Assembly: GCF_937958975.1 (NCBI RefSeq)
Contig: NZ_CALGRE010000041.1
Coordinates: 1-64,000, forward strand
Reading direction: 5' to 3'
Source of the DNA: an uncultured Eubacterium sp.
GTDB lineage: Bacteria; Bacillota; Clostridia; Lachnospirales; Lachnospiraceae
DNA: 64,000 nucleotides
The notes under the pieces were generated by a model. The model ran no database searches, was not told the DNA's origin, and worked only from the letters and a program-made list of their open reading frames with translations. Of this stretch, positions 25,464 to 34,718 are shown one piece after another. A program made the translations under genes and the position numbers. Every line of letters starts with the position of its first letter. The stretch's first letter is position 1.

Positions 25464-25547
25464 ATTGCAATTCATAATTTAAATGCTATACTAATCTTTG
25501 TTGAACGAAATGCAAGGGAGCAGACGTTATAGTCTGACTCCCTTTTT
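25464..25547 (+). promoter_or_regulatory. amt promoter and short terminator-containing leader
   Basis: TTGCAA (about 25464), 16 bases, TATACT (about 25486) is followed only some 20 bases later by a strong terminator (GGGAG.CAGAC/GTCTG.CTCCC with hexaloop GTTATA, five T; 25514-25547). The amt start is 46 bases beyond. A terminator between promoter and gene implies attenuation. Nitrogen genes of clostridia are often controlled this way by ANTAR proteins, but the loop lacks the A1/G4 pattern of ANTAR targets, so the mechanism is open. Confidence 0.45.
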
Positions 25548-25592
25548 GTATTTCAAAAATTAATTAGGACTGAAAGAATGGAGGAAAAAATT

Positions 25593-27323
25593 ATGACAGA
25601 GGAATTAACAAGCGCAATTGAGAGTGCAGCAAGTGTGCCTTTCGCCATATGGTTTTTGATTGGTGCAGCACTGGTATTCTTTATGCAGTGTGGATTTGCA
25701 ATGGTAGAGACAGGGTTTACCAGAGCAAAGAGTGCAGGTAACATTATTATGAAAAACTTAATGGACTTTTGTATAGGTACTGTCGTATTTATTATTTTAG
25801 GATTTGGACTTATGATGTCTGAAGATTATGTGGCAGGAATAATTGGTCTCCCAAATCTGGGAATATTTACAAATTATTCTAATTTTGATTATTCCAGTTT
25901 TGTATTCCAGTTAGTATTTTGTGCGACAGCGGCAACAATCGTTTCCGGTGCAATGGCAGAGAGAACAAAGTTTAGCGCTTATTGTATTTATTCTGCTGCA
26001 ATCAGCGCAGTTGTATACCCAATTGAAGCAGGATGGGTTTGGAATTCACAGGGATGGCTTGCTCAGTTACATTTTGTAGATTTTGCAGGTTCTACAGTAA
26101 TTCATATGGTAGGCGGTACTGCAGCTCTAATTGGTGCTATTATAGTTGGACCGCGTATTGGAAAATATAGTAAGACAAAAGAAGGAAAGACAAAATCAAA
26201 TGCAATACCGGGACATTCATTAACACTTGGAGCCTTAGGCGTATTTATTCTTTGGTTTGGTTGGTATGGATTTAACGGAGCGGCTACAACGACGGTTGAA
26301 AGTTTAGGTTCTGTATTCCTTACAACGACAATTGCAGCGGCAGCAGCAACGTTTGCTTGTATGATTTTTACATGGATAAAAGATGGAAAGCCTGATGTTG
26401 GTATGTGTCTGAATGCATCTCTCGCAGGTTTGGTTGCAATCACGGCGCCTTGTGCATCCGTAGATGCAGGCGGAGCTTTAGTGATTGGTCTGGTTGCAGG
26501 TATTCTTGTGGATTTAGTTGTAGAATTATTAGATAAAAAGTTACATATAGATGACCCGGTAGGAGCTGTTGGTGTTCATATGGCAAATGGTATCTGGGGT
26601 ACTTTAGCAGTTGGTTTATTTGCAACAGGTAAAGGCGAGGGAGCATTTGTAGACGGTTCTTATTATGCAGGTTTATTTTATGGAGGAGGTTTGAAACTTC
26701 TTGGTATTCAGGCGCTTGGCATGATTACTATTGTATGTTATGCGACAGTAATGATGACAATTGTGTTCCAGATTATTAAGCATACAATTGGACTGAGAGC
26801 TTCAGCGGAGGATGAAATACTCGGTATGGATATCTCAGAGCATGGTTTATCATCAGCATATGCAGACTTTATGTCAACAACACCTTCTTACAATGGAGAG
26901 GTTGCAGATGCAGTGGATGTATCAGATATTAAGCCGGTTAAGTTGGCACTCGGTGCAAAGGCAGAAGGTAAGTTTACAAAAGTCACAGTTATCTGTCCGG
27001 AAGACAAGTTTGGTGTACTTCGTGATACTATGGCAGCTATCGGTGTTACTGGTATGACGGTAAGTCAGGTAATGGGTTGTGGTGTTGAGAGAGGACATCT
27101 TGGAAGATACAAAGGTGTGCCAACAAGCATGAATCTTTATCCAAAGGTACAGGTTGATATTGTAGTATCAACAGTAGACCCGGGACTTGTCGTTGCGGCA
27201 GCCAGAAAGGCAGTTGGAACAGAACACAGAGGTTCAGGAAAGATTTTTGTAACAGATGTAGAAGACGTTATGAGAGTTCGTACCGGAGAAATGGGGTATG
27301 GAGCATTAACAACAGAAAAATAA
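25593..27323 (+). CDS. amt: Ammonium transporter fused to a PII signalling domain
   Basis: 576 aa. Residues 1 to about 420 form an Amt/Rh channel (11 membrane segments; MQCGFAMVETGFTRAKSAGNI, GWVWNSQGWL, FAGSTVIHMVGGTAALIGA, WFGWYGFNGA). After a linker, about 460-576 is a complete PII (GlnB/GlnK) domain with T-loop region GRYKGVP and the C-terminal signature GSGKIFVTDVEDVMRVRTGE. PII normally plugs Amt in trans; here sensor and channel are covalently linked, so 2-oxoglutarate/ATP sensing probably gates uptake in cis. Start taken at 25593 with GGAGG eight bases before. Confidence 0.95.
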   Translation: MTEELTSAIESAASVPFAIWFLIGAALVFFMQCGFAMVETGFTRAKSAGNIIMKNLMDFCIGTVVFIILGFGLMMSEDYVAGIIGLPNLGIFTNYSNFDYSSFVFQLVFCATAATIVSGAMAERTKFSAYCIYSAAISAVVYPIEAGWVWNSQGWLAQLHFVDFAGSTVIHMVGGTAALIGAIIVGPRIGKYSKTKEGKTKSNAIPGHSLTLGALGVFILWFGWYGFNGAATTTVESLGSVFLTTTIAAAAATFACMIFTWIKDGKPDVGMCLNASLAGLVAITAPCASVDAGGALVIGLVAGILVDLVVELLDKKLHIDDPVGAVGVHMANGIWGTLAVGLFATGKGEGAFVDGSYYAGLFYGGGLKLLGIQALGMITIVCYATVMMTIVFQIIKHTIGLRASAEDEILGMDISEHGLSSAYADFMSTTPSYNGEVADAVDVSDIKPVKLALGAKAEGKFTKVTVICPEDKFGVLRDTMAAIGVTGMTVSQVMGCGVERGHLGRYKGVPTSMNLYPKVQVDIVVSTVDPGLVVAAARKAVGTEHRGSGKIFVTDVEDVMRVRTGEMGYGALTTEK

Positions 27324-27387
27324 TACAAGGTAATTGAAAGTGATATTTAGAACTTTGTTCTTAAATATATATTTACTTAATCTCATG

Positions 27388-27419
27388 AAAAAAAGGCTGG
27401 TGGTAACACCAGTCTTTTT
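27388..27419 (+). terminator. Terminator after amt-PII
   Basis: AAAAGGCTGGTG/CACCAGTCTTTTT with GTAA loop. Confidence 0.88.
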
Positions 27420-27506
27420 GACTTGTTTATTATGTGACAGCAACAAAAGATAAGTTATTTATGATATAGTATGAATAGAAAACAAAGAAAGGTGAGGAGT
27501 GCTTAA

Positions 27507-28883
27507 GTGAAGTCAGAAAGAAAAGTTATGTCAACTGATTTGACAAATAGTAATAATATAGCAAAGACACTGTTTTTCTTTTCAATGCCAATGATTTTAG
27601 GAAATCTATTACAACAGTTTTATAATATAATAGATACTTGGGTTGTTGGAAAATATATTGGGGCACAGGCATTAGCGTCTGTGGGAGCTTCATATACATT
27701 AATGACCTTTTTAAATTCGGTCTTTATTGGATTATGCATGGGGAGCGGGGCTATATTTGCCTACTATTTTGGACAGAAAGATTTAAATAAAATGAAAAAT
27801 TGTATGGACACGGCATTTGTATTTATTGGTGGAATAACATTGATACTTACAATAGTTGTAAGACTATGTCTACCGTTGATAATCCGACTCTTAAATATTC
27901 CGGGTGAACTGCAAAAGATGACAGGAAATTATCTGGAAATTATTTGCGTAGGCATTTTCTTTATATTCTTATTCAATTATTATGCATATGTATTGCGGTC
28001 TATTGGAAATTCAGTAGTTCCTCTTATATTTTTGGCAATAGCGTCCCTGTTGAATATTGTATTAGATTTATGGTTTGTTTTAGGGTTGAAATGGGATTTA
28101 AAGGGAGCTGCCATAGCTACAGTGACTGCTCAGGCATTTTCGGGAATAGGTTTGGGGATTTATACATACATAAAGAGAGCAGATTTGCGATTTTCTATAA
28201 AGAGTTTTATAGGAAAAGAAAAACCTTTGAAAGAAATAATACAGTTTTCTATGGTTACCTGTGGACAGCAATCAGTAATGAATTTTGGAATTTTGATGAT
28301 TCAGGGTTTGGTAAACAGCTTTGGGACTTCTGTTATGGCGGCTTTTGCAGCAGCAGTAAAAATAGATACATTGGCGTATATGCCGGCACAGGAATTTGGA
28401 AATGCGTACTCGATGTTTATCTCACAAAATTTCGGAGCGGGTAAATTGAAGAGAATAAAGAGAGGAACAAAGAGTGCATTTGTTATGTCCGTGTCATTTT
28501 GTGCATTGTTATCAATTTTTGTTTTTATATTTGCAAAATCTCTTATGGCAATATTTGTGAGTGGTGCAGAAGCTGATATTATCAATATAGGAAACAGTTA
28601 TCTGAAAATTGAAGGTGCCTGTTATATTGGAATCGGAGTTTTGTTTTTGTTATATGGATATTTTCGAGGCGTCAATCGACCGATGGTTTCATTTGTTTTA
28701 ACTATGATATCCCTTGGAACAAGAGTCGTGTTGGCTTATGTATTAGCGGCTGTTGATGTAATTGGAGTTTATGGGATATGGTGGGCGATACCGATTGGAT
28801 GGCTATTAGCAGATATGGTCGGAATATATATCATGAAAAAGAGAAGGATTCAAAAAAATAAGATGAGCAATCAGTTGAATTGA
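27507..28883 (+). CDS. MATE-family efflux transporter
   Basis: 458 aa, about 12 predicted membrane helices. Family features: SMPMILGNLLQQFYNIIDTWVVGKYIGAQALASVGAS at the N-terminus (in blocks SMPMILGNLLQQFYNIID and VGKYIGAQALASVG), GSGAIFAYYFGQKD, and repeated in the second half GQQSVMNFGILMIQG and ISQNFGAGK. Sodium- or proton-driven drug/toxin efflux is the family role; substrate unknown. GTG start with GAGGAG eight bases ahead. Confidence 0.93.
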   Translation: MKSERKVMSTDLTNSNNIAKTLFFFSMPMILGNLLQQFYNIIDTWVVGKYIGAQALASVGASYTLMTFLNSVFIGLCMGSGAIFAYYFGQKDLNKMKNCMDTAFVFIGGITLILTIVVRLCLPLIIRLLNIPGELQKMTGNYLEIICVGIFFIFLFNYYAYVLRSIGNSVVPLIFLAIASLLNIVLDLWFVLGLKWDLKGAAIATVTAQAFSGIGLGIYTYIKRADLRFSIKSFIGKEKPLKEIIQFSMVTCGQQSVMNFGILMIQGLVNSFGTSVMAAFAAAVKIDTLAYMPAQEFGNAYSMFISQNFGAGKLKRIKRGTKSAFVMSVSFCALLSIFVFIFAKSLMAIFVSGAEADIINIGNSYLKIEGACYIGIGVLFLLYGYFRGVNRPMVSFVLTMISLGTRVVLAYVLAAVDVIGVYGIWWAIPIGWLLADMVGIYIMKKRRIQKNKMSNQLN

Positions 28884-28934
28884 TAAACGAAGAAAAAGTT
28901 ATAATTATTTTTTAAATAATGGAGAAAATACAGG

Positions 28935-29540
28935 ATGAAAAAGAAAAGATTTTTAACATTTGGAATCATTATTATTGCAATTGTAGTATTGAATGTTATC
29001 ACCTATATATATGGAAAGAACCCTATGTATAATTATGTGAAAAGCAGATATTTTCCCGATATCCTAAATTTGGATGAACAGTTTGGAATAAAAGATTATA
29101 AAATTGGAGAGCAGAAGATTGAGATAAATGGTTATACAATGATAATGGACCAGTATTATTTTAAGGAAGATATGACAACAGGCTGTCTGCGCATCAAAGT
29201 TACGAATCCAGATTATGATATGAGAGAATTAGAGACAAGAGGCGGAAATGCTGAAAGTCTTCTTAATTTTGGACAAGAGGATATTAGATACTTCTTTTCT
29301 GGAGATGTAGAAGGAGAGAGGATAAAAGAGGGTGTTAAATCAGCCACGTCTTCTCAGAAAATTAAGGCAATTCAAGTAAAAGATGCGATGTATATTTATT
29401 TTGAATTTGGTTCCGATGATGGAATATTGTTTAATGGTAAAATATATTTACATGACAGAACTGCCCAGAAAGGTTTAAAGTATAGCGAGTATGCCGGAAA
29501 AAAGAAGTATGCAATTGGTACTTTTGATATGTTAAAGTAA
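28935..29540 (+). CDS. Membrane-anchored protein of unknown function
   Basis: 201 aa. One N-terminal membrane helix (FLTFGIIIIAIVVLNVITYIYG) without signal-peptidase or lipobox motif, then an extracellular domain of about 170 residues with alternating beta-type sequence (KIEINGYTMIMDQYYFKEDM, CLRIKVTNPDYDMREL, IYFEFGSDDGILFNGKIYLHD). No known family recognised. 51 bases after the MATE gene and before a shared terminator, so probably the second gene of that unit. Confidence 0.75.
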   Translation: MKKKRFLTFGIIIIAIVVLNVITYIYGKNPMYNYVKSRYFPDILNLDEQFGIKDYKIGEQKIEINGYTMIMDQYYFKEDMTTGCLRIKVTNPDYDMRELETRGGNAESLLNFGQEDIRYFFSGDVEGERIKEGVKSATSSQKIKAIQVKDAMYIYFEFGSDDGILFNGKIYLHDRTAQKGLKYSEYAGKKKYAIGTFDMLK

Positions 29541-29555
29541 TATATATAATAGTGT

Positions 29556-29600
29556 AAAAACTTCCCATCTTTTAAAAATGAGAGATGGGAAGTTTTTTAG
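29556..29600. terminator. Bidirectional terminator between convergent genes
   Basis: Perfect 14-base stem AAAACTTCCCATCT/AGATGGGAAGTTTT, 12-base loop, A run before and T run after. Confidence 0.92.
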
Positions 29601-29616
29601 TTGCCATTATATAATG

Positions 29617-30555
29617 CTAATTTTTTCCATGTCTCCAAACAAGTGGGTCTGTGCCACTGGAAGGAGTTGTTAAATCAGGAGTAGAATTATCCGAAGTTTC
29701 ATTATGGGTAATATTTGTATCTTCATGAATGGATAATGTATCCAATGATGTTTTCAATAACAGCGATACTTCTTCCTGCTCAATTCCCATTGCCTCTGAC
29801 AATTCTTCAATATCAGGGACACGTCCAAGTTTTTCGCTTAATTCGTTTGTAGTTTTGTCTAATATATTTAGTTTATCTGCCAGATGTTGTCCCACCCGGT
29901 CTGAATTAATTTGTTCATTAATTGTATTTTCGATTGCTATGCTGATTTTTTTACGGATAAAAGTATCAAAGTCACCGGAGTTGTTATGAAACTCTGATAT
30001 AGCCAGCATGAGACCAATATTTCCCTCCTGAATTAAGTCTCCGAATGTAACCCCCTGTCCACGATAGTTTTCCGCAATTTGTGCTACTACAGATAAGTTC
30101 CCTTCAATCAGACGTTCTGTTACGGATGTATCTCCCGATAAAAGAGCTTCGGTTAATTCCAATTTTTCATCAACAGATAGTGGAATAATATTTTTCATAT
30201 CAGACTTATACATTTCAATAAAAGAAAGTTCTTCTTCTGATTCGTTAAGTTTATGTGGAGTATTGGAAAATTCTTTGTCCGATAACCGTACATTAGAAGA
30301 AACATCTTCCAAGGTATCATCAAAAAATAAAGTAGGAGTGAATCCTTTTACTCTAATTTTGTTGATAGAAAGATAATCGTATATAAATTGATATTGGCTG
30401 TCGTCTTCTATAATATCTTTAAAGTGCATTTTGACATCTTCCATTGTAATCTCGTTGCCTTTTGTGGCGGAAAATGCTACAAGAGCAGTGAGTGCATGAT
30501 TAAATCGGGTTTTATTGTCCATAACTATCAATTGCCGGGTAAAAAAATCCGACAT
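29617..30555 (-). CDS. Sigma-70-like protein with regions 2 and 3 but no region 4
   Basis: 312 aa. An N-terminal domain of about 110 residues has no clear match (LVAFSATKGNEITMEDV). Then IPLSVDEKLELTEALLSGDTSVTERLIEGNLSVVAQIAENY is split as region 1.2/2.1-like, GVTFGDLIQEGNIGLMLAISEF is region 2.2 (core-binding), DFDTFIRKKISIAIENTI region 2.3-2.4, and LNILDKTTNELSEKLGRVPDIEELSEAMGI region 3.0. After the region 3 helix-turn-helix the chain ends in a Ser/Thr-rich tail (SDNSTPDLTTPSSG) with no region 4 helix-turn-helix for the -35 element. ATG at 30555 has AAAGGA five bases upstream. May act with a partner protein or as a modulator of RNA polymerase. Confidence 0.8.
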   Translation of the reverse strand: MSDFFTRQLIVMDNKTRFNHALTALVAFSATKGNEITMEDVKMHFKDIIEDDSQYQFIYDYLSINKIRVKGFTPTLFFDDTLEDVSSNVRLSDKEFSNTPHKLNESEEELSFIEMYKSDMKNIIPLSVDEKLELTEALLSGDTSVTERLIEGNLSVVAQIAENYRGQGVTFGDLIQEGNIGLMLAISEFHNNSGDFDTFIRKKISIAIENTINEQINSDRVGQHLADKLNILDKTTNELSEKLGRVPDIEELSEAMGIEQEEVSLLLKTSLDTLSIHEDTNITHNETSDNSTPDLTTPSSGTDPLVWRHGKN

Positions 30556-30689
30556 TATTCCTTTCGATTAATAAATAAATGATACATAAAAGCCTTGCAA
30601 AAATCAAGGATAATAGGTAACATTTAAATACATGAGGTAACAGTTTAGCCTGAACTATTACTATGTAAATCAGCGGGAAAGGAGTTGGC

Positions 30690-31838
30690 ATGAAAGAGAA
30701 ACTCAAAAAAATTCGGAGCAGCAGAATTGTGTCATTTATATTTATATTAGTGTTTATTGCTATATGTATGGGCATTGGCGCTGCGTTTGCATACATAGAC
30801 CATGAATCAGACCCTACGGAGGTAGCTGTACAGTATTTTAGGGCATTTGTTCAACAGGATTACGATACAATGTACGATTGCCTTACGAAAAAGGAAGGGT
30901 ATTATATTAGCAAAAAAATGTATATAGACAGCATGAAAAAAATGCGTCAGGAGTATGTGATTGACTCTTATGAAATTTTGGATGTGGACGAGGAAAGAGG
31001 TAAGCAATATATTACTATAAAATGCAAAAACTCCGGCACAAATGAAAATCGGGATTTTATTGTTTATGTTGATAGTGTGAGAAATGGAGTCAATATTATT
31101 CCTGAATATTCCGTCAATATTGACAGCATGATTGTAAAAAAATTTTCGGTAATTATTCCAAATGGAAACAGACTGGAATTAAATAGTGAAATAATTAAAG
31201 AAGATATGGTTGATGTCAGTGCCGGTGAAAATGATACAAAAGTATATAAGTTTGAAGGCCTATTGTTTGGTAATTATAAAGTTTCGGCAACAAATAAGTA
31301 TTATGCCATGAATGATAATATAAGTCTGAAAAAGTCCGGAGTTGAAATCGATATGACAAAGATATCATATACGGCAAGCGATGAATATTCCAGCAAAATC
31401 ACAGGTCATGGAAATAAGGTTATCGGGCAGTTCTATAAAGCTGTGCGGGGGAGGGAGCCGAAACGCTCGAAGCTTCTCACATGCTTTGAAAATAATAAAA
31501 AGCTGCGCAAAAAGGTGCAGAGTCTCGTAGAACAATCAGAAGAAATTGTCTATTGGCCGGAAACAAAGAATATTGACAATTATAAAGTCATTGATATGAA
31601 TATAAAGGGGTTGAAGCATAACTTAGCGTATAACGCTAAGAGAAAAGTTTATACTTTAAAATATACATATAATTATGATTATGTGGCATCTACGGAGACA
31701 GCACTGTATACAAGTTATATGTATCGCATTTCCGGAAAGTGTAAGTGTGAAATGACTTTAAGTTATTCACGAAAGGGCGATGATATATCGCTGACGGATA
31801 TTAAATTAAAAAATAAAAATATAAAGAATCAGGAATAA
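30690..31838 (+). CDS. Membrane-anchored extracellular protein, NTF2-like/TcaA-like pattern
   Basis: 382 aa. N-in membrane helix at about 13-33 (IVSFIFILVFIAICMGIGAA), then an extracellular region beginning DPTEVAVQYFRAFVQQDYDTMYDCL, a typical NTF2/DUF4878-like opening, followed by repeated beta domains (SVIIPNGNRLELNSEIIK, VYKFEGLLFGNYKVSATN). The middle resembles TcaA-type extracellular modules of Firmicutes. No catalytic motif seen. Start ATG 30690 behind GGAAAGGAG. Transcribed divergently from the sigma-like gene. Confidence 0.75.
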   Translation: MKEKLKKIRSSRIVSFIFILVFIAICMGIGAAFAYIDHESDPTEVAVQYFRAFVQQDYDTMYDCLTKKEGYYISKKMYIDSMKKMRQEYVIDSYEILDVDEERGKQYITIKCKNSGTNENRDFIVYVDSVRNGVNIIPEYSVNIDSMIVKKFSVIIPNGNRLELNSEIIKEDMVDVSAGENDTKVYKFEGLLFGNYKVSATNKYYAMNDNISLKKSGVEIDMTKISYTASDEYSSKITGHGNKVIGQFYKAVRGREPKRSKLLTCFENNKKLRKKVQSLVEQSEEIVYWPETKNIDNYKVIDMNIKGLKHNLAYNAKRKVYTLKYTYNYDYVASTETALYTSYMYRISGKCKCEMTLSYSRKGDDISLTDIKLKNKNIKNQE

Positions 31839-31858
31839 AAGTTAGATAGGAGTGCATT

Positions 31859-32434
31859 ATGGCAAAAGATATATGGAAACCGGGAAATATGTTGTATCCA
31901 CTTCCGGCAGTTCTGGTTACTGCTACAGATGGAAAGGGAAATGATAATGTGTTTACAGTAGCATGGACGGGGACGGTATGTTCTGACCCGGCAATGGTTT
32001 ATATTTCTGTGAGACCGTCGAGACACTCATACGATATGATAAAGGATACCGGGGAATTTGTGATAAATCTGACCACAGAAGAATTGGCATTTGCTACAGA
32101 TTACTGTGGAGTAAAATCCGGCAGGGATGAAGATAAATTTAAATCTATGAACTTAACAAAAGAGGAGGCAAAATATGTGGAGGCGCCTCTGATTCAGGAA
32201 AGCCCGGTCAATATAGAATGTAAAGTGGTTGAGATTACCCATTTTGGAACGCATGATATGTTTTTAGCGAAAGTATTGTGTGTACATGCTGATAAAAAAT
32301 ATATGGATAATAAGGGCAAGTTTGATTTGTCCAAAGCACATCCCTTGGTATATTCTCATGGACAATATTATGGAACCGGGAAGAAGATAGGAAGGTTTGG
32401 ATATTCTGTTCGGAAAAAGAAAAAGAGACGATAG
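31859..32434 (+). CDS. Flavin reductase-family protein (FMN-binding split barrel)
   Basis: 191 aa. MLYPLPAVLVTATDGKGNDNVFTVAWTGTVCSDPAMVYISVRPSRHSYD (in blocks), then EFVINLTTEELAFATDYCG, the family FMN-binding core. The N-terminal NxxTVAW and the YISVRPSRHSY strand are conserved. Role: flavin reduction or FMN-dependent oxidoreductase, substrate unknown. The C-terminus ends in RKKKKRR. The next gene begins 28 bases after the stop. Confidence 0.9.
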   Translation: MAKDIWKPGNMLYPLPAVLVTATDGKGNDNVFTVAWTGTVCSDPAMVYISVRPSRHSYDMIKDTGEFVINLTTEELAFATDYCGVKSGRDEDKFKSMNLTKEEAKYVEAPLIQESPVNIECKVVEITHFGTHDMFLAKVLCVHADKKYMDNKGKFDLSKAHPLVYSHGQYYGTGKKIGRFGYSVRKKKKRR

Positions 32435-32462
32435 AGTTAATTTTGTTATCTTGGAGGTATTT

Positions 32463-33437
32463 ATGAAGAAAATAAACTGGGCAATTTTAGGAACCGGAGT
32501 TGTTGCAAATGAAATGGCGGCGGCGCTCACGAGTGCCGGAAAAGAAATCTATTCTGTGGGAAACAGAACACAGTCTAAAGCAGTAGATTTTGCAGAGAAA
32601 TATGGAATAAAAAAAGTTTATGACGACTTTCATGAAATGTTTGCAGACCCGGCTGTGGATGTTATATATATCACTACGCCTCACAATACACACATAGATT
32701 TTATGCGGGAGGCATTAAAAAATGGTAAGCATCTTCTTACCGAAAAATCAATTACCTTAAATAGTGATGAGTTAAATGATGCAATTAGATTGGCAGAAGA
32801 AAATGATGTGATTTTAGCTGAGGCGATGACAATTTTCCATATGCCTGTTTATAGAAAACTAAAAGAAATTATAGATAGTGGTAAGCTTGGAAAAGTCAAT
32901 ATGATTACAATGAATTTTGGCAGTTATAAGGAATACGATATGAACAACCGGTTTTTTAATAGGAATTTAGCCGGAGGAGCAATGCTTGATATCGGTGTTT
33001 ATGCAATATCTTTTGTAAGGTGGTTTATGGAAGAGAAGCCTACGGAGATAATATCGCAGGTAAAATATGCACCTACAGGGGTGGACGAGCAGGCTACAAT
33101 TCTTTTACAAAATGATAAAAAGCAGATGGCAACTGTCGCATTGACACTTCATTCGAAACAGCCAAAACGTGGTATGGTTTCTTGTGACAAGGGGTATATA
33201 GAAATTATGGAATATCCGAGGGCGTGGGAAGCTGTGATTACTTATACGGAAGATGGAAAGACGGAAAAAATAGAAGCAGGTGACAACGCACAAGCTCTTA
33301 AATATGAAATGGAAGATATGGAAAATGCCATAAATGGTGATAGGAGTGGTATTTTTCTGGAATATACAAAGGATGTTATGGATATTATGACTCAGATTAG
33401 GCGTGAGTGGGGCATGTATTATCCGGAAGAGAATTAG
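32463..33437 (+). CDS. Gfo/Idh/MocA-family oxidoreductase
   Basis: 324 aa NAD(P)-dependent dehydrogenase. Rossmann start NWAILGTGVVANEMAAAL, then VDVIYITTPHNTHIDFMREALKNGKHLLTEKSI with the conserved EK(S/P) Lys, and GGAMLDIGVYAISFVRW in the C-terminal domain. ATG 32463 has GGAGG eight bases upstream; longer in-frame starts run back into the previous gene. Substrate (a sugar or polyol) cannot be read. The dinB start lies one base after its stop. Confidence 0.93.
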   Translation: MKKINWAILGTGVVANEMAAALTSAGKEIYSVGNRTQSKAVDFAEKYGIKKVYDDFHEMFADPAVDVIYITTPHNTHIDFMREALKNGKHLLTEKSITLNSDELNDAIRLAEENDVILAEAMTIFHMPVYRKLKEIIDSGKLGKVNMITMNFGSYKEYDMNNRFFNRNLAGGAMLDIGVYAISFVRWFMEEKPTEIISQVKYAPTGVDEQATILLQNDKKQMATVALTLHSKQPKRGMVSCDKGYIEIMEYPRAWEAVITYTEDGKTEKIEAGDNAQALKYEMEDMENAINGDRSGIFLEYTKDVMDIMTQIRREWGMYYPEEN

Positions 33438-33438
33438 A

Positions 33439-34689
33439 ATGAATCATAATTTAATTTTTCATATTGATGTAAACTCGGCATATCTCAGCTGGACGGCTGT
33501 AAAAATGCTGGAGGAGGGTTACGGAAAAGATATAAGGGAGATTCCATGTATCGTCGGCGGGGATAAACAGAGCAGGCACGGGATTGTTCTTGCGAAATCA
33601 ATTCCGGCAAAGAGATATGGAATTGTTACCGGAGAACCGGTCGTAAATGCATTAAAAAAATGTCCGGGATTGGAGATGGTTCCCCCGGAGCATGATTACT
33701 ATCATGTACAGAGTGATAGATTTATTCGTGTGCTTAGGACTTACACGCCTGATTTAGAACAGGTGAGTGTAGATGAGTGTTATATGGATTATTCGGGAAT
33801 TAGTAATCAATTTACTTCTCCGATAGAAGCAGCAGTTGATATCAAAGATAAAATAAAAAAACAGCTGGGGTTTACAGTGAATATTGGAATATCAGATGTG
33901 AAAGTCTTAGCAAAAATGGCATCGGATTTTATGAAACCTGACAGGGTACATACATTGTATAGAGATGAGATTCAGACGAAAATGTGGGGACTGCCTGTTG
34001 AGGACTTGTTTATGGCGGGAAAATCCAGTGTAATGACATTACATAAATTAGGTATTTTTACAATTGGTCAGTTGGCAAAAAGCCCCGTTGGCATTATAGA
34101 ATCTCATTTAAAAAGTCATGGAAAAATTTTGTGGGAGTACGCTAATGGAATAGATAGCAGCATAGTAAATACGGAAAAGGAAGAATCTAAGGGTGTTGGA
34201 AACTCTACCACTTTGTCCAAAGATATCGATAATATGGATGAGGCAGAAAAAATATTATTGTGGTTGGCAGAAAAAGTGGGAGGCAGACTTAGAAAGGGAA
34301 ATCAGCTTGCAAAAACGGTTGTTGTTGAGATAAAATATAATGATTTTCGAAAAGTTTCCAGACAGACGACCTTTGACAGAGCTACGGATTCGGGAACCGA
34401 TATTTATAATATATCTAAAATATTGTTCACAGAGTTATGGACAGGCCAGCCATTTCGATTGTTGGGGGTTCGAACGACCAATCTGGTGGAACCCGGTGAA
34501 CCTGAACAGTTATCTATTATGGACATGATGCAGAGTATTGACAATAAGACGAAGTCGGATTATAGTTCAGGGCAGGATAGAATTACAAGAGAAAAGATGA
34601 AAAAATTGGAGGAAGCATTGGATGCGATAAAAGGTAAATATGGCGAGGATGCAGTATATAGGGCGCGATTTTTAAAGGATGACAAGTAA
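33439..34689 (+). CDS. dinB: Y-family DNA polymerase IV
   Basis: 416 aa translesion polymerase. IFHIDVNSAYLSW carries the first catalytic Asp, QVSVDECYMDYSG the SxDE catalytic pair, and NIGISDVKVLAKMASDFMKP the finger/thumb border; the little-finger domain includes KGVGNSTTLSKDI. Ala after IDVN and Tyr replace some consensus residues but both metal-binding positions remain. No clear beta-clamp box is visible at the end (EQLSIMDMM is a possible one, near residue 355). Start ATG is one base after the preceding stop, with GGAAGAG inside that gene. Confidence 0.93.
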   Translation: MNHNLIFHIDVNSAYLSWTAVKMLEEGYGKDIREIPCIVGGDKQSRHGIVLAKSIPAKRYGIVTGEPVVNALKKCPGLEMVPPEHDYYHVQSDRFIRVLRTYTPDLEQVSVDECYMDYSGISNQFTSPIEAAVDIKDKIKKQLGFTVNIGISDVKVLAKMASDFMKPDRVHTLYRDEIQTKMWGLPVEDLFMAGKSSVMTLHKLGIFTIGQLAKSPVGIIESHLKSHGKILWEYANGIDSSIVNTEKEESKGVGNSTTLSKDIDNMDEAEKILLWLAEKVGGRLRKGNQLAKTVVVEIKYNDFRKVSRQTTFDRATDSGTDIYNISKILFTELWTGQPFRLLGVRTTNLVEPGEPEQLSIMDMMQSIDNKTKSDYSSGQDRITREKMKKLEEALDAIKGKYGEDAVYRARFLKDDK

Positions 34690-34718
34690 GGTAAATTGAC
34701 ATAGGAGGACTGAAATTT

